The notes: a model not told the origin generated them from the letters alone. A stretch of DNA of 5,726 nucleotides from Campylobacterales bacterium (GCA_027009865.1 JALVCR010000019.1:1-5726), one strand, 5' to 3'; positions 1 to 5,726 are shown, numbered from the stretch's first letter. Numbers and translations are program-made.

Positions 1-893
1 CAATCAATTATATACTTCCTATATCTTTAATCTTTGCCATGATTTTTACAAAAATGAAGATGATAAAAAACAGCGAGCTTATATCTCTTTACTCTTTTGG
101 AATATCCAAAAATATGGTTATAACTCCAATATTTTTAATATCCCTTTTAATAACTTTAATCTATATAGCTCTAAACGCTACTCCTTTTGCTTACAGCGGG
201 GAGTATGCGAAAAATATAAGAAAATATAAAAGATTAGCTTCCACTTCATCGGATCTATTTTTAAAGAACTATAATACATACGTTTATATTAAGTATCTAA
301 ATCCATTTACAAAAAGCGCAAAAGATATAAAACTTTTTGTAACAAAAAACGGGGATTTAAATAAAATAATAAGCGCTAAAAGCGCAAGATTTAAAAATAA
401 TGTATGGGAATTAAATAATGTTGAAATTATTCATAAACCAAAAGTTTCCGAAAATAAAATGGGCGCTATTAAGATAGATAAAAAAGATAAAATTTTTGCT
501 CTTCAAAATTTCAAACCTAAAATTATTACAAATATTTTTGAAGGAAAAACAAGTTTTACTATTATTGACGCAATAAGCGCTATCAATTTGTTAAAACCTC
601 AAGATTTAAATATAGAGAAGATAAAAGCCTCTTTATATTTAATGACTATTTTCCCTCTCTTTGCACCCTTTTTTATTCTTTTATCTTTCTATTTTATACC
701 TATATCAAGCAGATTTTTTGATACAGCCCTTTTTGCCACTGTTTTTATTCTCGCTTCTTTGATTTTGTGGGGAATTTTGTTTGTTCTTGCAAAGATAACT
801 ATAAATGGAATAATAAGCCCAGAGATTGGAATTTTGCTTCCAATCTTGGCTCTTTTTTTATACTCTATCTATCTTTATATAAAAAATAAATAG
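1..893 (+). CDS. LptF/LptG-family LPS export permease, 5' truncated by window edge
   Basis: This is an inner-membrane subunit of the LptB2FG ABC transporter, which extracts lipopolysaccharide from the inner membrane and passes it to the periplasmic Lpt bridge. The reading frame is open from base 3, giving 296 visible residues. The ATG at 39 is probably internal, because the residues before it (INYILPISLIFA) complete a membrane segment that the family has at this point. Visible order: end of TM2 (residues 1-18); the conserved cytoplasmic SELISLYSFGIS stretch (24-35; the family pattern is SEL..L...GIS); TM3 (38-62); a polar periplasmic domain (63-200) that fits the beta-jellyroll, including SAKSARFKNNVWELNNVEI (124-142); then TM4 (211-234), TM5 (240-264) and TM6 (271-293). 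About 45-60 N-terminal residues, with TM1, appear to be missing. LptF and LptG are too alike to choose between here, so no symbol is given. It converges on gyrB with no gap and would be transcribed against a fork leaving the proposed origin leftward. Confidence 0.88.
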   Translation, partial: INYILPISLIFAMIFTKMKMIKNSELISLYSFGISKNMVITPIFLISLLITLIYIALNATPFAYSGEYAKNIRKYKRLASTSSDLFLKNYNTYVYIKYLNPFTKSAKDIKLFVTKNGDLNKIISAKSARFKNNVWELNNVEIIHKPKVSENKMGAIKIDKKDKIFALQNFKPKIITNIFEGKTSFTIIDAISAINLLKPQDLNIEKIKASLYLMTIFPLFAPFFILLSFYFIPISSRFFDTALFATVFILASLILWGILFVLAKITINGIISPEIGILLPILALFLYSIYLYIKNK

Positions 894-3209
894 TTACACG
901 TCAAGATGTTTTACATCTTTTGCGTGTTCTTGAATATATTTTCTTCTTGGCTCTACTTCATCTCCCATAAACAAAGAGAAAGTCTCACTCGCTTCCGCTG
1001 CGTCTTCTATCTTTATTTTAAGAAGCCTTCTATTTTCTGGATTCATTGTAGTCTCCCAAAGCTGATCGGGATTCATCTCTCCCAAACCTTTATATCTTTG
1101 AATATAGGCTCCCTTTTTTGCCTCTTTTTCTATCTCTTCCAAAACTTCTATTAAATCTTTTCCCTCAAACAGATATTCCAGCTCTCTTTCTTTTATTTTA
1201 TTGTATATAAAAATAGCCTCTTGAAAGAGAGGATTTGTAAAGAGATTTTCATCTATTTTCAATTCCTCCAAACCTTCATTTGTCTGGATATAGAGATGAA
1301 GAGAATCTGTGTCTCTTTTTTTATTTAATATATTAAATCCTATTGAATTTATGAAACTTTCTATTTTTTTCTCCATCTCTTCAATTGGAAGGGATATTAG
1401 TTTCTCATTTTCTATTAGGTATCTAACTACCTCTATTACGGAGTATCTTTTTGAGAGCTCTTTTAATATGCTTCTATACGCTGCTACTATTTTAAAAAAC
1501 TCTATTAAATCTTTTTTTCCTACTCCCTCTATTTTTAATGAATCTATTCCGTTTTCTATCAAAAATTCATTCATCTCTTTATCGTCTTTTAAATATATCT
1601 CTTTTTTTCCTTTTTTATATCTGTAAAGAGGCGGCTGGGCTATATATAGATACCCTTTTTCTATGATATCCTTTAGGTATCTAAAGAAGAAAGTTAAAAG
1701 CAGAGTTTGAATATGGCTTCCGTCCACATCTGCATCGGTCATTATTATTATTTTGTGGTATCTTAATTTTTTCTCGTTAAACTCCTCTCCTATTCCGCAT
1801 CCAAGAGCTGTAATCATATTTATAATCTCTTCAGATTTTAATATTTTATCTATTCTGCTCTTTTCGACATTTAATATTTTTCCCTTTAAAGGAAGTATAG
1901 CTTGAAAAACCCTATCTCTTCCCTGTTTGGCGCTTCCTCCGGCACTATCTCCCTCCACAAGATATATCTCGCAAATAGAAGGGTCTTTGCTTTGGCAATC
2001 TGCCAGTTTTCCGGGAAGTGTTCCAACATGCATAGCGTCTTTTCTTCTTGTAAGCTCCCTTGCTTTCTTGGCGGCCTCTCTTCCTTTAGCTGCCATTATG
2101 GCCTTGTTCATAATAGCCTTGGCATCTATTGGATTTTCTTCGAAATATTTATTTAAAAATTCATTTGTAGCTTTTTGGACAAGAGGCTTTACATAAGAGC
2201 TTCCAAGTTTTCCTTTTGTCTGTCCTTCGAATTGTGGTTCTGGCACTTTTACGCTGACAACCGCTATAAGTCCCTCTCTTACATCTTCTCCCGATATTTT
2301 TATATCTTTCTCTTTTTGAGAAGCGTTCTGGCTTACATATCTTACAATAGCTTTCGTAAGCCCTGCTCTAAAACCGCTCTCATGCGTTCCGCCTTCTGGT
2401 GTTCTTATGTTATTTACAAAGGAGTATAAAATTTCACTGTAAGTTGTGTTGTATAAGAGAGCTATGTCTATCTCTATATCTTCCACTTTTTTTTGAAAAT
2501 GGATAGTGTGGCATATCTTTTCATGTTTATTTAGGTTCTCTACAAACTGAGTAAGTCCCCCTTCAAAGTGATAAACTTCCTCTTTTTTTATTCTCTCATC
2601 TTTAAATTTTATTGTTATTTTAGGGTTTAAATATGCAAGCTCTCTAAATCTTTTAGCTAAAATATCGTAATTAAACTCTATTACTTCAAAAATTTCGTCA
2701 TCTGGCCAAAACTCTATTTTTGTTCCGCTTTTTTTTGTTTTTCCTATAACTTCAAGATCCGTTACGGGAATTCCTCTCTCAAACTCTTGTCTGTATATTT
2801 TGCCTTCTCTTTTTATCTCTAAAATAAGTTTTTTTGAAAGGGCGTTTACTACCGATACTCCGACTCCGTGAAGTCCTCCTGATACTTTATATGTATCTTT
2901 GTCAAATTTTCCTCCGGCATGCAAAACTGTTAAAACTACGGTTGCGGCCGGTATTTTTTCCGTTGGATGAATATCTACCGGTATTCCCCTTCCGTTGTCG
3001 CTTATTATCGCGGAACCGCTTTTTGTAAGCTCTATCTCTATATTTGTGCAGTATCCTGCCATTGCTTCATCTATGGAGTTGTCAACTACTTCATAGATTA
3101 AGTGATGAAGACCGTTAATGTTTGTATCTCCTATATACATTCCCGGTCTTTTTCTTACGGCTTCAAGCCCTTTTAATACTTTTATGTTACTTGCTTTGTA
3201 ATCTGTCAT
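894..3209 (-). CDS. gyrB: DNA gyrase subunit B
   Basis: This is the ATPase/TOPRIM subunit of gyrase, which with GyrA introduces negative supercoils. It has 771 residues and appears complete. The GHKL ATPase domain (1 to about 220) shows E40 in EVVDNSIDEA (expected catalytic base), N44 for Mg, DNGRGIP (71-77) and GGLHGVGVSVVNAL (111-124). The transducer domain (about 220-390) carries the QTKGKL loop (330-335). The TOPRIM domain shows EGDSAGGSAKQGRD (419-432), PLKGKILNVEKSR (440-452) and TDADVDGSHI (491-500), with E420, D492 and D494 as metal ligands. QRYKGLGEMNPDQLW (704-718) marks the C-terminal tail. Residues about 560-690 look like the extra insertion that makes Gram-negative GyrB longer than the roughly 640-residue Gram-positive form. 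The start is supported by GGAG five bases upstream and by the MTDYKASNIKVLKGLEAVRKRP family N-terminus, with nothing missing. It lies 32 bases after dnaN and is probably co-transcribed. Its last codons also form the hairpin at 896-927. Confidence 0.98.
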   Translation of the reverse strand: MTDYKASNIKVLKGLEAVRKRPGMYIGDTNINGLHHLIYEVVDNSIDEAMAGYCTNIEIELTKSGSAIISDNGRGIPVDIHPTEKIPAATVVLTVLHAGGKFDKDTYKVSGGLHGVGVSVVNALSKKLILEIKREGKIYRQEFERGIPVTDLEVIGKTKKSGTKIEFWPDDEIFEVIEFNYDILAKRFRELAYLNPKITIKFKDERIKKEEVYHFEGGLTQFVENLNKHEKICHTIHFQKKVEDIEIDIALLYNTTYSEILYSFVNNIRTPEGGTHESGFRAGLTKAIVRYVSQNASQKEKDIKISGEDVREGLIAVVSVKVPEPQFEGQTKGKLGSSYVKPLVQKATNEFLNKYFEENPIDAKAIMNKAIMAAKGREAAKKARELTRRKDAMHVGTLPGKLADCQSKDPSICEIYLVEGDSAGGSAKQGRDRVFQAILPLKGKILNVEKSRIDKILKSEEIINMITALGCGIGEEFNEKKLRYHKIIIMTDADVDGSHIQTLLLTFFFRYLKDIIEKGYLYIAQPPLYRYKKGKKEIYLKDDKEMNEFLIENGIDSLKIEGVGKKDLIEFFKIVAAYRSILKELSKRYSVIEVVRYLIENEKLISLPIEEMEKKIESFINSIGFNILNKKRDTDSLHLYIQTNEGLEELKIDENLFTNPLFQEAIFIYNKIKERELEYLFEGKDLIEVLEEIEKEAKKGAYIQRYKGLGEMNPDQLWETTMNPENRRLLKIKIEDAAEASETFSLFMGDEVEPRRKYIQEHAKDVKHLDV
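896..927 (-). terminator. Probable gyrB terminator hairpin, possibly bidirectional
   Basis: The inverted repeat has an outer stem ACACG (896-900) pairing with CGTGT (923-927), and an inner stem AAGATGT (903-909) pairing with ACATCTT (913-919) around a TTT loop. That is 12 pairs with a small internal loop of 2 by 3 bases. On the minus strand it is followed, a few bases later, by a U-rich run (892-877, TATTTATTTTTTATAT as DNA), which fits intrinsic termination of gyrB. On the plus strand it begins two bases after the permease stop and is followed by moderately T-rich DNA, so it may serve both genes. It lies entirely within gyrB's final coding bases and stop codon. Pairing is seen in the sequence; function is inferred. 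Confidence 0.6.
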
Positions 3210-3214
3210 ATCTT

Positions 3215-3218
3215 CTCC
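3215..3218 (-). promoter_or_regulatory. gyrB ribosome binding site
   Basis: On the minus strand GGAG stands five bases before the ATG at 3209, in the context ACGGAGAAGAT. It fixes the gyrB start and lies in the short gap after dnaN. No promoter is recognisable in these 32 bases, which favours read-through from dnaN. Confidence 0.75.
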
Positions 3219-3241
3219 GTAATTTGTTAATATTTTTTAAA

Positions 3242-4309
3242 TTATATAATAATAGGCATCATAACGGTAATAAAATTTTCACTTTTTAGCATAAATGCAA
3301 GCTGCGGATCGTTTATTCCTATCTCAAATATGTTTTTGTCTATATGAGTTAAGAAATCTAATAGATGTTTTGCATTTGCCGCTATATATATCTCATCTTC
3401 TATCTCTATCTCTTGTTCTATCTCGGTTTTTGCTTCTACGTTATCTTCATTTAAGCTTTCAAATATTACGCTTTTTGGGGTAAAAGTTATCTTTATCTCT
3501 TCTGAGATTATGGATATCTGTTTTATCGCATCTATCATCTGATCTCTGTTTAGAGTAAATTTGTGATGCAGGGTTTGGGGAATTACTCTTTCATAATTTG
3601 GATAGTTTCCGTTTATTAGTTTTGTAAAAAAAAGAAAATCGGGAGATTTTGCAATTAGTGTATTTTTGTCATAATAGATCTCTATTTCATCAAAAAATAG
3701 TCTTTGAATGCTGTTTATCGCTTTTTTTGGAATTATTATCGATAGAGGTTTTTCGTTTTTTCTCTCTATTTCTACTAAGGCAAGTCTTTTTGTGTCTGTT
3801 GCTACAAAGTCTATTTTATTCTCTTTTATATTTATTAAAGCTCCGTTTAGCTCATACTTGGGATTGTTTGTATCGATTGCCGGAGCTATTTTTTTTATTG
3901 ATCTAATTAGTGTTTGATTGTCTATGTCAAATTTGGCCTTATCATCTATTATTGGAAAAGATGGATATTCGTTTGGGTTAAACATCGGAAGTTTAAATTT
4001 TGAATGCTTTTGATTTATATGAAGATAGTTGTTTTGAGTATATATCTCTACATCTTCATCTTTTAATATTTTTACTATATCCAGAATTTTCTTTCCGTTT
4101 GCAGTTGCTTTTCCCTCTTCCTCTATATTTGCGTTTTGGCTTTTTATCTCTATTCCGCTCTCTTTTTCTGTTGCTCTTATTTCTAGCTGATTTTCTTTTG
4201 CCTCTATTAAAACGTGAGAGGTTATCTGGCTTAGATCCTTTTTTTCTATGAAACTTTGGGTATTTAGAAGTATGTTTTCCAAGACGTTTTTGTTTATTGT
4301 AACTTTCAT
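3242..4309 (-). CDS. dnaN: DNA polymerase III beta subunit (sliding clamp)
   Basis: This is the ring-shaped processivity clamp that encircles DNA and tethers polymerase III and other partners. It has 355 residues, a normal length for the group, and three similar domains of about 120 residues (roughly 1-120, 121-245, 246-355). Family landmarks: LPMFNPNEYPSFP (107-119) before domain 2; FVATDTKRLALVEI (168-181), the counterpart of ATDGHRLA in E. coli; GNYPNYERVIP (234-244), the counterpart of GRFPDYRRVLP; and a C-terminus ending in VMMPIII, matching the MPMRL-type tail that lines the partner-binding pocket. Domain 3 contains an acidic run (about 296-308, EIEQEIEIEDEIY). The ATG at 4309 is preceded by AAGGA at six bases. 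It sits between dnaA and gyrB on the same strand. Its upstream region doubles as the proposed origin, so dnaN transcription must pass through or start near origin elements; I cannot identify a convincing promoter there. Confidence 0.97.
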   Translation of the reverse strand: MKVTINKNVLENILLNTQSFIEKKDLSQITSHVLIEAKENQLEIRATEKESGIEIKSQNANIEEEGKATANGKKILDIVKILKDEDVEIYTQNNYLHINQKHSKFKLPMFNPNEYPSFPIIDDKAKFDIDNQTLIRSIKKIAPAIDTNNPKYELNGALINIKENKIDFVATDTKRLALVEIERKNEKPLSIIIPKKAINSIQRLFFDEIEIYYDKNTLIAKSPDFLFFTKLINGNYPNYERVIPQTLHHKFTLNRDQMIDAIKQISIISEEIKITFTPKSVIFESLNEDNVEAKTEIEQEIEIEDEIYIAANAKHLLDFLTHIDKNIFEIGINDPQLAFMLKSENFITVMMPIII

Positions 4310-4315
4310 CTTTTT

Positions 4316-4320
4316 TCCTT
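4316..4320 (-). promoter_or_regulatory. dnaN ribosome binding site
   Basis: AAGGA on the minus strand stands six bases before the dnaN ATG and fixes that start. It directly adjoins the AT-only block of the proposed origin (4321-4337), so origin and translation signal are packed end to end. Confidence 0.75.
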
Positions 4321-4337
4321 TATATTATTAATAAATA
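4321..4337. other. AT-only block, candidate duplex unwinding element
   Basis: These seventeen consecutive bases contain only A and T, between the TAG row and the dnaN ribosome binding site. Continuing the reading frame of the TAG row, two further triplets (TAA at 4332-4334 and TAA at 4329-4331) still fit the degenerate trio pattern 5'-[T/A]A[G/A]-3'. The place is where strand opening would be expected to begin. Confidence 0.5.
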
Positions 4338-4352
4338 TAGTAGTCGTAGTAG
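4338..4352 (+). other. Candidate DnaA-trio element (TAG repeats)
   Basis: The plus strand reads TAG TAG TCG TAG TAG: four of five triplets are the preferred DnaA-trio unit (3'-GAT-5'). In Bacillus subtilis such triplets lie next to a DnaA box that points towards them and guide DnaA onto one strand during opening. Here the box at 4366-4374 points towards the row, with a 13-base spacer, and AT-only DNA follows on the far side, so order and orientation agree. Unlike B. subtilis the spacer is not GC-rich. Confidence 0.6.
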
Positions 4353-4365
4353 TTTTTGTTGAAAT

Positions 4366-4374
4366 TGTGAAAAC
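4366..4374 (-). promoter_or_regulatory. Candidate DnaA box 1 (GTTTTCACA)
   Basis: It matches eight of nine positions of the general pattern TTWTNCACA, and its TTCAC core lies at 4367-4371. It is the box nearest the TAG row and points towards it. It is the best match of the three in the gap. Confidence 0.6.
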
Positions 4375-4384
4375 CTTCATTTTT

Positions 4385-4400
4385 TACCGTTTTTTCGGTA
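4385..4400. repeat. Small perfect inverted repeat TACCG-T6-CGGTA
   Basis: Five base pairs close a six-T loop. On the plus strand a T7 run follows, giving the look of a weak intrinsic terminator, but no plus-strand gene lies upstream. On the minus strand an A run follows, so it would not terminate dnaA mRNA in the usual way. It may simply be part of the origin. Confidence 0.4.
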
Positions 4401-4427
4401 TTTTTTTGGCTTTTTATTTTTTTGTTT

Positions 4428-4436
4428 TTTTTCACT
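4428..4436 (+). promoter_or_regulatory. Candidate DnaA box 2 (TTTTTCACT)
   Basis: The TTCAC core lies at 4431-4435, and eight of nine positions match TTWTNCACA (the last base is T rather than A). It faces dnaA, opposite to box 1. Confidence 0.5.
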
Positions 4437-4437
4437 T

Positions 4438-4446
4438 CTTTTCACC
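4438..4446 (+). promoter_or_regulatory. Candidate DnaA box 3 (CTTTTCACC)
   Basis: The TTCAC core lies at 4441-4445, and the site overlaps the last base of the dnaA stop codon. It has the same direction as box 2 with cores 10 bases apart, about one helical turn, so two DnaA molecules would sit on the same face. It is the weakest of the three outside the core. Confidence 0.45.
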
Positions 4447-5726
4447 TATTGCGATAAAATTTTGTTTTTTAGCTCTTCTACTTTTAGTTTAAAATTTTCG
4501 TCGTTGCTTATTAGTTCATTTATTTTTTTCATATTGTGGGAAACTGCCGTGTGATCTTTCATTCCAAAGTATGATGCTAATGTCGGCATTGAGTTGTGCG
4601 TTAATGTTCTTGCTAAGTATATTCCTATCCTTCTTGCTTCCACTATGTTTTTGTTTCTCTTTTTTGATTTTATGTCGCTTGATTTTACGTTTAGTTCTTT
4701 GGATATTACGCTTATTATATCGTTTAGTTGAATATTTTTTTTCTTTTCTTTGATTTGCTCTTTCATTACGTTTTTTGCAAATTCCAAGGTTATCTCTTGA
4801 TGCATTAGTGAGGCGTAAGCGTTTAGGTTTATTATTGCGCTCTCTATCTCTCTTATATTGTCTCCCATATTTGAGGCTATGTAGTTTATTACTTCATTAT
4901 TTAAATATATCCCATCAAGTTCACATTTTTTTTTGATTATTGCTATTTTTGTCTCAAGTTCCGGCGGATGGATGTCAGCTATTAGGCCCCATTCAAATCT
5001 ACTTTGAAGTCTCTCTTCAAGTCCCGCTATCTTTTTTGGAGGTTTGTCTGCTGTTAGGACTATCTGTTTTTTGTTTGAGTAGAGTTCGTTGAATGTGTGA
5101 AAAAACTCTTCTTGGGTTTGGATTTTGTTTGATAGAAACTGGATATCATCTATTAATAAAATGTCGCATACTCTATATTTTTCCCTGAATCTGTCCATTG
5201 TTTGGTTTCTTAGATTGTATGTAAAATCGTTCATAAACTGCTCTATTGTGGTATAAATAACATTCATTCCTTTATTTAGGGCATAATTTCCAATAGCTTG
5301 TATTAGGTGAGTTTTTCCAAGTCCGGTAGGTCCGTATATAAATACTGGATTGTAGATTATTGCAGGTTTTTGGGCTACCGATTTTGCGGCTGTAAAGGCG
5401 TATTGGTTTGAGCTTCCCACAACAAAGCTCTCAAAGGTGTATGATGGATTTAAAATTGTGCTTTTTATTTTTGGTATGTGAAAATTTTGGGTATTTTGAG
5501 TATTTTCTGTCTGGAAAGTATGATTTTTTACTCTCTTTTTGATTACTACTTTTGGTTTGATTCCTGTTTTTATTTCGTGAATATTTGCTATTTTTTCTGC
5601 GTATTTTGTTTTTATCCAGTTTGCTATCAATGTGTTTGGAGCTTCAAATACCAGATAATCTGATCTTGATTCCTCTTCATTGAAAGATAGCTGTTTTATA
5701 TATCTTTTATATTCGAGCTCCGATAT
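4446..5726 (-). CDS. dnaA: Chromosomal replication initiator protein DnaA, N-terminus cut by window edge
   Basis: DnaA is the AAA+ initiator that binds DnaA boxes, opens the origin and loads the replicative helicase. The frame is open to the right edge, giving 426 visible residues; about 10-15 N-terminal residues should be missing. Domain I (1 to about 55) includes YLVFEAPNTL followed by IANWIKTKY, matching the family's N-terminal helicase/DnaA interaction domain. A short polar linker (about 60-92) forms domain II. The AAA+ domain has Walker A GPTGLGKTH (132-140), Walker B ILLIDDIQF (189-197), sensor 1 LTADKPP (224-230), the arginine-finger stretch ERLQSRF (238-244) and sensor 2 GDNIREIESAI (288-298). 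Domain IV carries the DNA-binding helix-turn-helix signature ending in DHTAVSHN (391-398; E. coli has DHTTVLHA). The TTG at 5630 is an internal leucine codon, since homology continues upstream of it. The gene leads the probable dnaA-dnaN-gyrB unit, and its stop codon overlaps a candidate DnaA box. Confidence 0.97.
   Translation of the reverse strand: MSELEYKRYIKQLSFNEEESRSDYLVFEAPNTLIANWIKTKYAEKIANIHEIKTGIKPKVVIKKRVKNHTFQTENTQNTQNFHIPKIKSTILNPSYTFESFVVGSSNQYAFTAAKSVAQKPAIIYNPVFIYGPTGLGKTHLIQAIGNYALNKGMNVIYTTIEQFMNDFTYNLRNQTMDRFREKYRVCDILLIDDIQFLSNKIQTQEEFFHTFNELYSNKKQIVLTADKPPKKIAGLEERLQSRFEWGLIADIHPPELETKIAIIKKKCELDGIYLNNEVINYIASNMGDNIREIESAIINLNAYASLMHQEITLEFAKNVMKEQIKEKKKNIQLNDIISVISKELNVKSSDIKSKKRNKNIVEARRIGIYLARTLTHNSMPTLASYFGMKDHTAVSHNMKKINELISNDENFKLKVEELKNKILSQ

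Larger units (their letters stand above)
4380..4442. repeat. Phased T-tracts, probable bent DNA
   Basis: Seven T runs of four or more follow one another on the plus strand: 4380-4385, 4390-4395, 4401-4407, 4411-4415, 4417-4423, 4425-4432 and 4439-4442. Their centres are on average about 9.7 bases apart, close to one helical turn, which predicts intrinsic curvature. Individual spacings vary from 7 to 12. The tracts lie between box 1 and boxes 2 and 3, where a bend would bring the bound DnaA together. Confidence 0.5.
4310..4445. other. Candidate replication origin (oriC) between dnaA and dnaN
   Basis: This 136-base gap has about 23% G+C by hand count, against 30-33% in the flanking genes. From the dnaA side it holds two direct TTTTCAC boxes 10 bases apart, a series of T-tracts, a small inverted repeat, one TTTTCACA box on the other strand, a row of TAG trinucleotides, an AT-only block and the dnaN ribosome binding site. 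The dnaA-dnaN gap is a known origin site in bacteria, and TTCAC has been reported as the core of DnaA boxes in Campylobacterota. The G/C balance also changes sign across this locus. A second origin part upstream of dnaA, as in Helicobacter pylori, would lie outside the window. Function is inferred from layout. Confidence 0.7.

Noticed and set aside
39..41. ATG at 39 as the permease start
   Set aside because: The upstream in-frame residues complete a membrane segment that the family has here, and there is no ribosome binding site before it.
3210..3241. Possible promoter between dnaN and gyrB
   Set aside because: The 32 bases hold only AT-rich sequence and the gyrB ribosome binding site; no paired -35/-10 elements fit.
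3278..3282. An isolated TTTTCAC site inside dnaN, and other single TTCAC/GTGAA sites in gyrB and dnaA
   Set aside because: They are scattered singly in coding sequence at about the expected density, without the clustering seen in the gap.
4306..4380. A 24-codon minus-strand frame (MKVFTISTK...) whose stop overlaps the dnaN start
   Set aside because: It has no convincing ribosome binding site, and its threonine run is the TAG row of the origin read as codons. Kept only as part of a low-interest finding, not as a gene.
906..4753. Many open frames of 60-105 codons on the + strand across gyrB, dnaN and dnaA
   Set aside because: They lie antisense to conserved genes and have Phe/Leu/Ser-rich compositions expected from reading A-rich coding sequence backwards, with no recognisable domain.
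4926..4934. A9 tract (T9 on +) within dnaA, and A8 tracts within gyrB near 2487-2494 and 2729-2736
   Set aside because: These are candidates for slippage, but they encode ordinary Lys runs in essential genes of an AT-rich genome. Phase variation in this group usually uses G/C runs.
5628..5630. TTG as the dnaA start
   Set aside because: The frame stays open to the window edge, and the 32 residues upstream match the DnaA N-terminal domain, so this is an internal leucine.

Overview
The window is a chromosomal housekeeping locus, almost certainly from a member of the Campylobacterota (formerly Epsilonproteobacteria). The grounds are the dnaA-dnaN-gyrB order, a 771-residue GyrB and a 355-residue DnaN (sizes typical of that group), low G+C (about 30-33% in the dnaN and dnaA genes by hand count), and TTCAC-core candidate DnaA boxes. 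A more precise placement, for example Nautiliales versus Campylobacterales, is not possible from this sequence alone. I see no mobile element, CRISPR array, tRNA, rRNA or accessory system.

Layout, left to right. Positions 1-893 (+) hold the 3' part of an LptF/LptG-family lipopolysaccharide-export permease whose start lies before the window. It converges on gyrB (894-3209, -), and the two stop codons abut with no bases between them. A strong inverted repeat at 896-927, made from the last codons of gyrB, looks like the terminator. A 32-base gap separates gyrB from dnaN (3242-4309, -). A 136-base, very AT-rich gap (4310-4445, about 23% G+C) separates dnaN from dnaA (4446-5726, -). The dnaA gene runs off the right edge and lacks only its first few codons.

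The gap between dnaA and dnaN is the most informative stretch and is a good candidate for oriC. It has three TTTTCAC-type DnaA boxes, a run of T-tracts spaced about one helical turn apart, a small inverted repeat, and a row of TAG trinucleotides (4338-4352) between a DnaA box and an AT-only block. That order (box, short spacer, trinucleotides, AT-rich DNA) matches the basal unwinding layout described for Bacillus subtilis with its DnaA-trio element. The G/C balance of the + strand moves from C-rich in gyrB, through neutral in dnaN, to G-rich in dnaA, as expected near an origin.

The three replication genes work together. DnaA opens the origin and starts replication, DnaN is the sliding clamp that holds the polymerase on DNA, and GyrB is the ATPase subunit of gyrase that relieves supercoiling ahead of the forks. 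They probably form one leftward transcription unit, with the origin inside it. The permease is an unrelated envelope gene that meets them tail to tail. No previously undescribed protein system is visible; what deserves attention is the fine structure of the origin and of the convergent junction.
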